Below are positions 19,147 to 31,000 of a DNA stretch of 33,026 nucleotides, one piece after another (positions within the stretch are counted from its first letter, which is position 1; the number at the start of each line of letters is the position of its first letter). Under the pieces are notes generated by a model, which worked only from the letters and a program-made list of their open reading frames with translations, had not been told where the DNA came from and ran no database searches. The DNA is from Elysia marginata (taxonomy: Eukaryota > Mollusca > Gastropoda > Plakobranchidae): positions 1,857-34,882 of the forward strand of contig BMAT01001375.1 of assembly GCA_019649035.1 (NCBI GenBank). The letters are read 5' to 3'. A program made the position numbers and the translations under genes.

Positions 19147-20697
19147 ATTAGTTTCGCAACAAATCTTAGTACCACAGTGAGAGACGAGCGCTTTTTACAC
19201 TAGGCCTGGGGTCATCTAATTATAACAACATATGCGACCTAATCCTATCGCCCCCTCTTCCTATCATAAACAACAGCCCTATACGGGCTAGCAATGGTGT
19301 TGCTGCCTGCCTGCCCAGCACTGTTATGAGTCGGTGGCTTTGTTCTATCCCAGCAGTCATGAGAGAGGAAAAATCTAAGCAGGGAGATGGATTTTTAAAC
19401 ATTTTTTTTTCTCGGCTCCTAATGGCGATACCGACTTTGAATTAATTGAATCCAACTTAACTGACTTTGAATTATGAGTCCAATTTAAAGTTAAAGAAGA
19501 AAAAAAATCTAACGAAGAAAGAATTTCAAATTAGGAGAAATTCGGGTTATAAATAAGACTTCGGTTTTTGGGATTTCCATTGAATTTTACACAAATCCAT
19601 AAATTTAGGTGTCTTGGTTGTAAATCAGCATATAAACCTGCATTTTTAGCTTTTTTTCCTTTATCTTTCACACTTCATATGCATTTTACTCAATGTCAGA
19701 ATATGATTTTTTTCACATATAAAAACTGTCTCCTCTTTCATTCCCAATCATTTTGAAGTTTATTGTATGGGTGCCTTTGAATATGAAAAATAAGAAAATG
19801 TGGGCTTTTTGGAAAGACATTTGTCTTGCAGTTGTAACCATTCAAAATGAGTCTTGGACTCTGTTCCTTCCTCTTCTATATTTTTCGATCATCAGTGATT
19901 GATGATGTCATCAGTGAGTAAATTAACTATTTATCATTAAAATGAAAGCAGATATTTATTTCCTTTGAATAATAAAAGCTAAATTACCCTCAGAAATCAA
20001 CAGAATCATCTTGGTTTAACTTTGTATTGACTTATTAGACCCAAAATTGTTGTTTCCTTGATACCAGCCTGCAGCCATCTTGAATGTAGTTATTACAGAA
20101 AAATATCATTATTGCCCATTGAAAAAAAAAATGGTTAAAAATCAAGAATGATATTTTTAAGGTTAAAAAAGGTAATTTGGTTTGGACCATGGCTAAGTGT
20201 TTTTTTCGTTCATTACGATTTTTTTTTTCATTATCCGATTTTATAGTGTGAAAGTTTAATTTTAGTAATAAAGGTAAATCAAATTGGGTAATATAAATAT
20301 TATATCATTGCCATCAAAACGGTATATGACACTTAGGACTTTCAACAGATGCACTTGCTAAAAGCTTTAATACAAAAAGTATGGGACTTGAGAAATTTCA
20401 GAAAAGGGAGAAAAAAGCATTGAAATGTTAGAAGATGACTATAGAGGCAGTAGCAACCATACCAATTAAAATTAAAGACATAAAACAAGAAGTTTCAACA
20501 TATATTAGGCGTGAAAACTGTTAAGAAATGGTTTTAGTGTTAATATCTAAATAAAATAATTTTTGACTCCTGAACACCCAGTAAACTTTAAAAGCCTGTT
20601 TCAAAACTTAGTCATGTGACTTACATTTACAACTCATTTGGACAAAATGCAAGACATTTCAGATCCTCTTCAGTCTCTTCCTTTCTGTACACTTAAA
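19147..20697. other. Intergenic, no gene recognised
   Basis: AT-rich sequence. A small imperfect hairpin around ATCATCAGTGATTGATGATG lies near 19890-19915. The open frames at 19220 and 19568 are not recognisable as proteins. Confidence 0.55.
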
Positions 20698-20848
20698 CAG
20701 TGGAATCAGCTTGAAGTAAATCCTGATTAAGATGAACTCTTTTAAGATGAACTAGATTTTTGGCCCCTTTCCTTTTTGTTTCTTTACAATGATACTTTGG
20801 AAGTTTTTACTTGAGCCCAGAGGGGTTTATCTTAAGAGGACTTCACTG
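20698..20848. mobile_element. Small pogo-like MITE (151 bp), tentative
   Basis: The left end CAGTGGAATCAGCTTGAAGT and the right end (reverse complement CAGTGAAGTCCTCTTAAGAT) are imperfect inverted repeats continuing to AAATCC/AAACCC. The right flank is TA and the left flank is AA. The ends resemble those of the other TA-flanked elements here. An 87-residue frame at 20789-21052 begins inside and is noise. Confidence 0.4.
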
Positions 20849-21617
20849 TATACGGTTTTGAGAAGACTGAGTAAAAGAGCTTTTGAAATGATTTTGAGTC
20901 ATGTCGTTTCACTCAAAATTGTTTCAAAATCATATAAACTTATATTTAACTTTGCACAACATGTAAAATATAGGGATATGAAATATACAATATCCATAAA
21001 AAAGACAACTAAAATCTTTAACAAAATACAAACAGTTTTTAATAAAAAATAAATTACATTACAAAACAAGTCCCACATTTTTTGGCGTCTTTATAAAGAA
21101 TTATAATGCTTAATGATTTCACAACTAATTCAGAGTTTTGAAAATAACATGTATACAATGTAGTTATATAATTGCGTCACAGTCTCACAAAATGGCTCTA
21201 GTTGCAGAATTTTGTGATGATCAAGAGATACAAACATGGAAGGAAAGCTCTTTATTAAGGCCCAGTTAGACAATACAAAATTGTTTTCATATCTAGAACA
21301 TGTTCAGAAGTACTGTTTTGCATTTAGAAGACAAAGAATACATGAGACCCATTAAAAAAAAAGAGAGAGAGAAATGCATTGAAACTGGAGAGCAATTTTT
21401 AAACATCCAAGTTTAGCCCAGTTTCATTAGAACTTAATATTTACTCCCAATATTCTGAAAATATAAAAATGTACTTTGCATCAAAAGCCTGTGTTGCCAA
21501 AACCAGCTACATGCATTTGAACCATTTAAAATTTGAAAGGCCTTGCTGTGTTGTGCGGGGTGGTGTTCACCGTAGTCACTAATTGGCCTTTGCTGTTATG
21601 AGAGTTCGTTGACTATA
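20849..21617. other. Intergenic, no gene recognised
   Basis: AT-rich, with an (AG)n-like stretch near 21363-21371. No coding or RNA signal was seen. Confidence 0.55.
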
Positions 21618-21923
21618 CAGGTAGAATCTAGTTGTGTAATGTGACGAGTAAGGGACAAGGGAAGTGAGGCAATAAAAAATTCTGTAAAGGAAATTGAGAT
21701 CTACTTATCCGGAAAGATCTATTGGTCTATTGATCTATTCTATTATTGAATACAAAGGGAAGTTGGGTTAAAATATAAGGATCGACTTGACCACCATGAC
21801 AGTTGAGTCAACACCAGTTACTATTTTGCAGAAACATCATTACAAAGGGGGATGTTCTTAGAAATTAGGATCTACTTAACCAAAAATTGACTCTTGCAAA
21901 GTCGACTCAAGTGAAGTCGATTG
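21618..21923 (-). mobile_element. TA-flanked MITE, copy 1 (306 bp)
   Basis: It starts CAGGTAGAATCTAG after TA (21616-21617) and ends GTCGACTCAAGTGAAGTCG ATTG before TA (21924-21925). It aligns in order with the reverse complement of 25902-26253 through TTGTGTAATG, AGGCAATA, TACTTATCC, TATTGAATACAAAGGGAA, AGGATC-ACTTGACCA, TTTTGCAGAAA-AT-ATTACAAA and GAAATTA. The flanking TA and the CAG ends suggest a Tc1/mariner-pogo origin. Confidence 0.7.
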
Positions 21924-22708
21924 TATGTTGGTTTTTTCCCCAAAGAATTAAAATATCTTGAAAAAGTTGAATTAATTTGCAAAGAACAATAAACTATTCA
22001 ATATTACAAAACCTTTGAATGTGTAAACTGTGACACCTAAGTCTTCTAGACAGATCGCAACACATACTGGGACTGGTAGATGTTAGATTAAATAAAGTTG
22101 TATTTTTGTTATCGAATTGGAAGGTGATCATGAATGATGGTTAAGACAAAGAGATTTTTATTCCTGGCATAATAATCAACACCATGGCACATGACAATAT
22201 TCAGTTTTCATTGCTTCCTGAAACAGACCTTACTTTAATTATTTAAAACTTTTTGTATAAAAATAATGGGACTTTGGAGTCATAGTCTGATCAATATGTA
22301 GTTCAATGTGAAAAAAAAACCAAACAAATTTTACAGCAAATTTTTACAATTTATAAAACTCTGCTGCAAAATATACATATTAATGTTGGACCAATCACTT
22401 AACACAATTAAAGCAAAGAAGAAACTAATCCAAAACAAAACAAAAAAACATGGATTGGCATAAAACATGAGTAATATTACTATATGTACATGTATATTTG
22501 TCCCAGGGCACAAAATAAACATTGACAGTATATGCAATTTTACAAATTGAACATTGACAGTATGTATCTTGTAAAAGGATTGAAACAACAAAAACACCCA
22601 AAAAAACTGCATATAATTTATCTCCACTATAGCATTTTTCATTGCTTAAAAGATGCAAACTAAAAACAGTACTTGCCAAATGATTTTACAAATAGCCCCC
22701 CCCCTAAA
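21924..22708. other. Intergenic, no gene recognised
   Basis: AT-rich. The - strand open frames at 22331 and 22425 are hydrophobic because of T-rich sequence, with no recognisable membrane protein family. A local duplicate ACATTGACAGTATATG / ACATTGACAGTATGTA lies near 22519-22567. Confidence 0.55.
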
Positions 22709-22970
22709 AGTCAGCCAAGCATTGTATCTTGTAGTGAAAAAATGGCATAGATACATGTTGCGCAATGAACAATCAGGGATGCAAAATGATTTTGAAGAGA
22801 AAAAAAAACAACTGGAAATGAGCCTAGCATTGCATCTTTACAAAAAATGGCATAGACACTTGTTGTGCAATAAACAATGAATACATGAAAAAACCTGAAA
22901 TTTGACAACCCTGACAATAAATGGACAAAAAAAAAAACCACCTGAAAGAACCTGAAATTTAGCATCCCTG
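22709..22970. repeat. Direct repeats plus hAT-like CAGGG ends
   Basis: A segment of about 60 bp (GCATTGTATC..ATGGCATAGATAC..TTGCGCAATGAACAAT, 22709-22773) recurs at 22819-22878 (GCATTGCATC..ATGGCATAGACAC..TTGTGCAATAAACAAT), about 105 bp apart. CAGGGATGCAAA at 22774 faces TTTAGCATCCCTG ending at 22970. CCTGAAATTTGACAACCCTG (22894-22913) is a second version of CCTGAAATTTAGCATCCCTG (22951-22970). It is probably a small hAT-like MITE within or overlapping an older duplication; no clean 8-bp target duplication is seen. Confidence 0.5.
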
Positions 22971-24200
22971 TTAAGAAAAAACAAGCTTTTGTAACATTTA
23001 AACACATTTTTTAAGTAAATCTTCTTACTTTAATTAAATTATAAATAATAGAACCACTTCAAACCAAAGTTTAGGGTCCCAGTAAATTGATTTCCGTTTC
23101 AAGGAAGATCTTTTTTTTAATAACTGGGATTAAATTGTTAAGGGGGTTAATTTAAGTGAATTGCAAGGGTGTTTTCTTTTTGACAATTGACTCGACTGTG
23201 ATTTGCAAAAAAAGAATGAGTTGAACTTAGAACAGTTGATAAATCTACATGAAATTAAGGCTGGGAAGCAAGGCTGAGTTCATTAGAGTGCAAAAACTGC
23301 AAATCAAACCATGCACCCAACTTTTTAATGGGTCTACAGCCGCTAAAAGTCAAAATACTGTATGATCTTCGTCCCTTTCCTCCCCCTTGTCTCTCTCTCT
23401 CTCTCACTTCACCCATAGGCCCAACCTATCAGAATCCCACTGCATCTTGACACATGTACAACCCTTCGCTGACAGAAATGTTCCTATTTAATATATGGCT
23501 TTGCGCATACACAAATACAAAAACGTAAACACTAGCAATGGTGTACACAGATGGGCCCTCTGGGCTCCACTAACCAGCTGTCAAAAGTTAAATGAAAGAT
23601 CGCCCACTGAATAAACAATCTTTCTCCTTCCAGCTTCATTAGGAGGTCTAGGCTAAACTTGCTAGCATGATCACGAGGTTGTAATTTGAAGGTACTTATA
23701 TGTATCTATAAAACCTGTTTTCCGTTTTAAAGGTCATTCTAAGTAGAAAAATAAGGTGAAATGTATTGGTTTCAAGAGAGTAGCTGCCCAAGTCATTTCA
23801 ATTTAGCGCAGGAAACAAAACAAAGACAAAGGAGGACAAACAATTTCCTTTTATTTGAGTGCTTTTGGTTTAAGGAAATCTAATGTCTTGTGACAAAATT
23901 TCCTGCAACAAAATTAAAAACAAGAACCTTAGTAGACAAGGTTCCTTTAGCATTAGGGAAGATCATACCAAAAAACAAATACCTAAATAAAATTACTTTT
24001 AGTATAACTACTTATTCCATTAACATAATTACTTTATAGATTGTATAAAAAATTAGTTTACTTGAATCTGTGAGTATTGGTTTATTAAAGATCTCTTGGA
24101 GCACACCTGGTTTAAGAAAAAACAAATATAAGCACTATTGTATTAAACTTAAAAATATGTTTGAGACAACGATATAAAATATGGTCAGAGTTGCAAATAG
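22971..24200. other. Intergenic, no gene recognised
   Basis: AT-rich sequence with a (CT)n run at about 23390-23405. Nothing coding was recognised. The convergent 3' ends of WDR26 and CNIH4 bracket the whole 12.6-25.0 kb interval. Confidence 0.55.
23390..23405. repeat. (CT)8 microsatellite
   Basis: An uninterrupted CT dinucleotide run of about eight units in intergenic DNA. Confidence 0.85.
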
Positions 24201-24206
24201 ATTTCT

Positions 24207-24212
24207 TTTATT
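24207..24212 (-). terminator. Candidate polyadenylation signal for CNIH4
   Basis: TTTATT on the + strand is AATAAA on the - strand, about 770 nt past the CNIH4 stop. Other AATAAA/TATAAA hexamers occur nearby in this AT-rich DNA, so the choice is weak. Confidence 0.25.
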
Positions 24213-24975
24213 CTTAACAAAAAACTCTGATCTCCTTGCATTTGGCAAAAACCATAAAGGAAGGAGACAAAAGAAGGAAAAAAAGTGAAAAAAGAGAGGA
24301 TAGTGAGTTATTGAATGTAAGGAAATGAGCTCCATAATTCACAATGTTATAGATACTTCTGCAAGACAAATAACTTGGACAAACTTTCCTTTTTTTGTGT
24401 GTGTTGTTTATATTGTTTTTAGTTTTGCTTTTAATGAAAATTAGAAGCTTTAGATTTATAATTTCCCTAATGTTCATGTTTAAAAATACGATTTTCAAAT
24501 AAAAACCAAGCACATTTGTTTCTAGGCAAAGAGAACAAAATTCAAATAAAAGTTCACCTTTCTTTTAAAGCCTGATGCAAAAAATTCCATGCCTGTCTTT
24601 AGCTCTTTGGATGTGAAAAAACTAAATAATTCATGTGAAGTAGCAAAAAAAAGATGTAGAAAGAATATTTCTTCAAATAATTTATAAACTTTCAACGCTC
24701 GCAGTGCTGGTAATAATTTCTTTGAAAGATATAACAATCTTTTATACTATCCAGGTTCAGAGAAACCTCTACAACCAAAGTTAGATAAAACTAAATATCT
24801 TAATGTATAAACTACAAAAATGTTTTTTTGTGCCCAGGTCTTCTTTCTTTTAAAAAGTTCGCTTGTTGATCCACATTGATTTTGGCAACCCTCTAAATTT
24901 AAGATACAAAGGATACCACATTATTAACAAAACAGAACCTCAACATACACAAAGATTCCAATTGTCAGTACCAGC
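24213..24975 (-). other. CNIH4: Probable CNIH4 3' UTR
   Basis: AT-rich, no recognisable gene. The - strand open frames here (24135-24737) are Phe/Leu-rich products of T-rich sequence. The UTR extent is inferred from the candidate AATAAA. Confidence 0.35.
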
Positions 24976-25006
24976 TCAGATCCCTTTAACCAAAGAGTAG
25001 ATCATC
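24976..25006 (-). CDS. CNIH4: CNIH4 exon 5 (coding part)
   Basis: Acceptor TTTCTTCTCCAG; the first base completes a Trp codon, then MIYSLVKGI and TGA (24978-24976). It corresponds to human MILALIND-stop, the last membrane helix and very short C-terminus. Confidence 0.9.
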
Positions 25007-28000
25007 CTGGAGAAGAAATAAAAACAGATGATTAAAATAAATCGCAAACAATTTAAATAAAGCCGGTAATTTAAATACAAGGAATTGTACAATGCTACAA
25101 AAACCTGCCTAAAAAAATAGGGCATGATTGAGGATGACTTATGACCATTGTTCTGATCTCCTCAGTAATGGAAGAACAAATGAAAAACAATAATGGTTAT
25201 TTAAATTAAAACAAATTGTCTAAACAACAAAAGTTCTTAAAAAGTTCATGTTATTCCTCTCATCAAATATAAAAAGTTTTTGCCATTGACACAATGTTGC
25301 GAGTGGCAAAGCACATGTTTGGAACGTCAGATCAAGGCAATCTTCTTAAAATTGATTATTAACCAGGAATATTGAATACTTAAAATGGTTTATAAAACTT
25401 TCACTCACCAATAAAGGTAAATAAAGAAGAATATTAGATGAAATCCAAGCCGAATTAGGCTTTCTTTCATGTACATCTTCAAATGTTTTTGGTTGTGAAT
25501 CTCAGTTGGATCAAACATGCCTATGTCACCCGATGGCTTTGTTGCAAACCTTAAAATAATTGCAAAATTGTAAAAAGTTACATGCAAATGAAATAACACA
25601 TATTGGATTATGAAAGAAAAAAAACATCTTAAAGAGTGGAATTTAGGGTAAGGAAATCCTGCAAAAAACCTACATGAGTATTCATATGGCATTCCTTATT
25701 AAGAAAGCTGGCTTAAAAGTTTAGGAGCTATCAATCATGTAACATTTTTTTGAACCAGCAAACAACTATTTTCTGAGGAAACATCCACTGATGGTCAGTT
25801 TCAAATCTGCTTTCAATGGACTTAAACTATGACATATTCATTTAAATTACCAAAAATTTTACTTTCCTAATCCCCAATGAATGGCCCTATCTTCAGTATT
25901 ACAGTCAACTTCGCGTGAGTCGATTTTCCCTTGAGTGGATGTTAATTTCCGAGAACATTTCCCTTTTGTAATATCTTTTCTGCAAAAAAGAAACTGATAA
26001 GCCAATTTTGTGATGGTCAAGTAGATCCTAAAATCCCTGCCCCATTTCCCTTTGTATTCAATAAATCTTATTGGATAAGTCGATCTTCACTTTCCTAAGT
26101 AATAAAGAGCGAAATGGTCATGTTATAATGAGACTGAGAGGTAACACAAGCTTTCCATTACGCAGCACCTTTATATTGCCTTCTTACCTTGTCCTCAATA
26201 TCCCATTACACAACAATTCACAGCCGCAGAGGGTTGAAGTCACTTCGGCTAGGTAAAAAGTAAACCCATGGTCAGGGATGGGCTAGCCGACGGGTGGACC
26301 TAAGCTGCCACATGGCCCACAAACCACAGCCCATGTTTGCGTTAAATTACTCCCTCACCCCCTCCTCACCCTTCTCCATAAGCTCAATAATTCCAAGGCC
26401 TTTTACATCTCCAGTTTGATCATCATTAAATTACATGTACATGTAAGGCTTTCTCTTTGTAGGATTAGGCCTAGATCTATTCTCCCCTTTTTCTTTCACG
26501 ACACACCTACACCATGTCACGTTTTTAGTTCTGTATTACTTAATCAGTTCTGACAAAGTCTTGCAGTTCAAAGTCAAACTGTTACTGTTGATCAATGCAT
26601 GCCAAGGTATTTACATGTGCATAAAATACTCAAAAAAGTCAAGCCCTTATTTTGTAACTTTTATTTCACTGTAAATACCATCAGTTGGAGGTAATTTTGC
26701 CATAGCTGGTATCAGGGGAAGTAACCATGATAATAATAATAATGAAATTGATTTGCATAGCGCCTCACCCACACAAATTAGCCCAAAGCCCTTTTCTCAC
26801 AATTATCATTCAGACAAAGACTGTCTAAAATTACCATTAATATAATTTACACTATAAGATGGAGCAGTATACCATAGTTATAAGTTAACAATGGAAAAAT
26901 ACCTATCATATAGAACTAAAACCAGACTTCAAAGCAACCAAATTCATCTTGAGCAATCATGGACTTCATAAAATAGGTCTTGACCTCCTTCTTAAACTGT
27001 TCCTCGGATGCAATTTTGCGAATAGTTTGAGGTAGGGAATTCCAGACTAGAGGAGCAAAATGTGAAAATTATTTTTCAGCTAGCTTCTTAAGACCCTTTT
27101 TAGATGTACAGAGTAAGTTTGCATCGACAGATCTCAAATTCTTAGAGGGAACATATTTTTGGATAAGATCACAAATATAAAATGGAGCTGTACTGATTAA
27201 AGTTTTGTGACACACCATAGCTTTTTTGTATGATATATTATAAATTGAACAGGGAGCCAGCGCAGTTTGACCAATGAAGGTGTTATATGATCACTCTTTT
27301 TATTTTTCAAAACTTTTCTAGATGCCATGTTCTGAAAACGCTGTAACTTATGTATTTTGTACTTTGGTAGATTAGAAAGGAGAGAATTACAGTAGTAATC
27401 AATACATGAAAAAACGAAAGATGAAATAAGTTTCTTCAATGAGTCTACATATAAAAAGGCAGCCATCTGACCAATTCTACAAAGTTCATGAATTTTACAA
27501 AGATGATTTACATGGTGTTCCATGGATAGGTAACAATCGAACACCATGCTAGTTATTTCAATGAGATACTCCTGCCTTCATTTCTCTTTTCTAAAAAAAA
27601 TTAAATCAATTAACAAAATGCAAGCTTAGACAAACTTATCATGTAATTAATTTATAAAAGGATATACTTTGGCTTGGTTTGCAAAGCTGCTACATGTGTT
27701 TTCTTTTGGAAAAACAAGAATTGAAACTTGCCCCTTCAAATTTCATCATGCTTTATCATGCTCATAACTATGCTGTAAACCTACTTGTAAGTAAGCCAAG
27801 CTCCAAGGGGACAATACATAAGAAAAAGAATCCAGTGACCACACAGGAGCAGCAGAACAGACAGCACATTGTGAGCTATGACTTCAACGAGAACCCACTG
27901 AAAGAAAAAAAAAAGGAGAATCAATTTTCTTTACGACCAACATGCTATACACACAAGTTCCTGCTTCTGAGACAAGACACAAAATATATGTAAGTAGTTT

Positions 28001-31000
28001 ATAAAGGAAACGAAATTCGATGAGGAAAAAATGGCATGAAAATTGAAATAAATCTGAAATCATGTGAAGTGAGATCACATTTTACATGATAGTTAAAATC
28101 TTGAAAACAAAAATAAAAGGTATGGTTGTAAAGCAAAGACAAAGACATGGAATTATTGCACTGCTGATATTAACATTATATAGTTACCTATAAAAAACCC
28201 CTTGAAAATGTATTTTAAAAGTCTAAAAAATTGGATGAATGAGATTTAAAAGAAATTCTAAAATTCAAATTAATTTAGTTTTATATTATTGAACTCTGCA
28301 AAGAAGATTTAACTGATAATTTGTATAGGATTGATCTTTGCAGTTTACAAGGAAATTTTATCTTAGTATTATCAACCATACTGCAAAATCACATTTTACA
28401 CTTTCATACATGTTGATTTAAAAAATACAAACATAATTGAGCTTGTCACAGCATGTCCTTGCATTCAAATAGTCGCATTCCAAATCTGAGAGAGTGATCA
28501 CCTGAACTTAGTTAAGAAAATAAGTCAATTTATTTTTTAAAAACATTTTAAAAGTCTTCAAAAGACTTCAAAACTAAACAAAAGTTGAACGACCACAGAA
28601 TTATAAGAAGAAGAAATCTTTGTAAATGTTATTCTAAATGTTAGTAAGGGAGCATAAAGTAGGCAAAGATGACAGAAGGGTTATAAATGCAACATCATCA
28701 GGCTTAAGAATCTTACCATGTGCAACGCTCTATGGCAAAGCTTTACCTCATAGTCATACCTATGGCAATGCAAGATCATTGCAAATCACAAAGTTTTAGA
28801 GGAAGGGAATCAGCATGTGATAATATTCCAAAAAGTCCTTTCAATGAATTGCCCTGGCCCAGGTCATTCAGCCACAACAATGACACTCACACTGCAATCT
28901 GATAGGCTGTAGAAGATTTGCTGATTCTTAAATTCCCAAGGAAGCATAATTATGTATAGACTGTCTCTATCTCCACCTTGAATGTTTAGGATTTCCTTTC
29001 GATCAACACACTAAATCTTTCACTGCGATTTTTTCAAATGTATGGAAGATTGAAATTACCCCCCCCCCCCTTTTTCATCTGTTAAAGCTTGTAAAACTGA
29101 AAGCTTGACTTCTGTTTGTTCATTAAAGGAATGGAAACCAACTGGTTTTTTTTGATAAACATTAACTAAAAATTTTTCTATTGACCTGGCAAAGTCAAGA
29201 GGGATTGCAATTGTTCAAGAGTGCCATAAAGTGGCCTTGAGAAATTTAGCTCCTTCCAGCTATCTATTTACCCTCTCCCCATTTTATTTCTTCTTTGACT
29301 GGTGGTGCTTGCTGTTCTTCAAAGTGATTGCATGATAAGATAATGCTGCCCCTGAAAAAACAATCATCCCAAGGACTATAGATCTAGTCCTACAGCAAGC
29401 TGTGAGTTTAAGCCACAGCACCAGCATTATAAAGACACATAAATCTGGGTATTCATGAAAAACTTCTGCCCCTAAAGACTTTGGCATGTCAATTTAAATA
29501 TATCAATACCGATGTACCTTTATTTCATCAGAGATTGGGTTTCAGAATTAATTTAAGCTGTTAAACTTAGCCTTTCGAAGATTTTTAAGTACTTTTAGTC
29601 GATACAGTTGTATTTCTATCCACCTGCCAAAGTATCTAGGTACCGTAGTTATTCAAGTACAGTCAAACCTGCCTGAGACGACCACTGAAGATCAATGACG
29701 ATTTTGGTCGTCATGGACAGGTGGTCCTCTTGGGCAGCATACTTATGTAAAACTGTAACAATACAGTTTATTTCAATTCTCTTTTAATGTAGCAAACAAC
29801 TTTCCCTTCTGAAGTCCCATTTGCTTAATTTAAGCAAATTTAAGCAAATGGTCGGCAAGCTAGGAATGCCTATAAGCCCATTAGAAAGTTGTCCTGAAAA
29901 GGACAGTTTATTTGCGTTAGTTTGTGCTTAATCCTACTGAGTTCAGGCCTTCTTAAAGAAATCTGTAATTGCTTTCTGTTGTTGTTGACATCTTATTTTC
30001 AACAGCACTCATGTATTGTAAAGCGGCTGAATTACAAAGTTGTTGGAAAAAGTTTCTGCATTTGTTATAACCAGAGAATGCTTCTTGCAGAGTGATTCGC
30101 TCGCAGTTTTCTTCCCGTTCTGCTTCGTCTTCTTCCTCCCTGTTTTCATCTTCTTTAATACTAGAGTTTAGGAGCAAGTCCGTGGCACTTTTACTCCAGT
30201 CTACCTCCTCTGTGTCGCAGATGTTGATATCTGCATCTATTGTAGGTAGCTCTGCAAAATTTACACCGACAATGGTCAAACTCAGGGTGTTCAACTCTTC
30301 AGTCTTCATCTGCAGTCAGATCATTTGAGGGACTAAAGCCTGCCTTGTGAAAACACTTGGTTATTGTTGAGGGATTCACTTCTTTTCATGCTTCAGCAAT
30401 CCAATGTACATGGCATTGAGGATGTGCACCTGTTTCATGAGTTCACTGCCTGTTTTACTCACGTCGGCCTCCGCCTTGTCGCATCAACAAACCATTTATG
30501 AACAAGTTCGTTGATCTGTTCATTTCCTGTCGGTTTTGAATTTTTCCGTTTACTCAATGGAGCACCGGCCTCGAACTCTGCTTGAATCTCTGCTTTTTGT
30601 TTGAGTGTTTTTTGGACTTGCGTTTTTCCAACTCCAAAATGATCAGCTATCTGTCTTTGAGATTTTCCTTGTGCTGCCATTTTTATTACATCAAGTCTTT
30701 GCTCAAGCGTCAGTGCATTTTTTTGCTTGCTGGAAGCCATGATAAATCAATTTACGAGACAAGTGTGTTCACGTCTATAAAGCACCTGTTTCTCAATGGA
30801 ACTGAGCAAAAAGATACGATTTGCAAGGTTTTTATACGCTGTTCACTCGGAAGTTCGATGACCGTATAAGGTCATGCCAAGCCAGTTTCGGCATTTGATT
30901 AAACAATGACTTTTCAACGCAGCGGCATTTCTACTTCTTTCCATAACTGGAAATTTCTAATCCAATCTGTAGTTATCAAGATCAATCGCATCTGTCCTGC

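Noticed and set aside
22331-22642. 103-aa hydrophobic - strand frame
   Set aside because: The hydrophobicity comes from T-rich codons in AT-rich intergenic DNA; no family or splice context was recognised.
22653-22880. 75-aa + frame with an internal peptide repeat (KKWHRYMLRNEQ / KKWHRHLLCNKQ)
   Set aside because: The peptide repeat simply reflects the DNA direct repeat at 22709-22773 and 22819-22878; there is no conserved domain or gene context.
27679-27993. 104-aa + strand open frame
   Set aside because: It is antisense to CNIH4 exon 3 and its flanking intron; the - strand encodes a recognisable cornichon segment with proper splice sites.
29284-29487. 67-aa - strand frame in CNIH4 intron 1
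   Set aside because: Examined as a possible cornichon exon because of a hydrophobic stretch, but CNIH4 exons 1 and 2 were found elsewhere with matching phase and this frame has no similarity.
30092-30328. 78-aa Ser-rich + strand frame
   Set aside because: Antisense of the acidic C-terminal tail of the Tigger transposase remnant.
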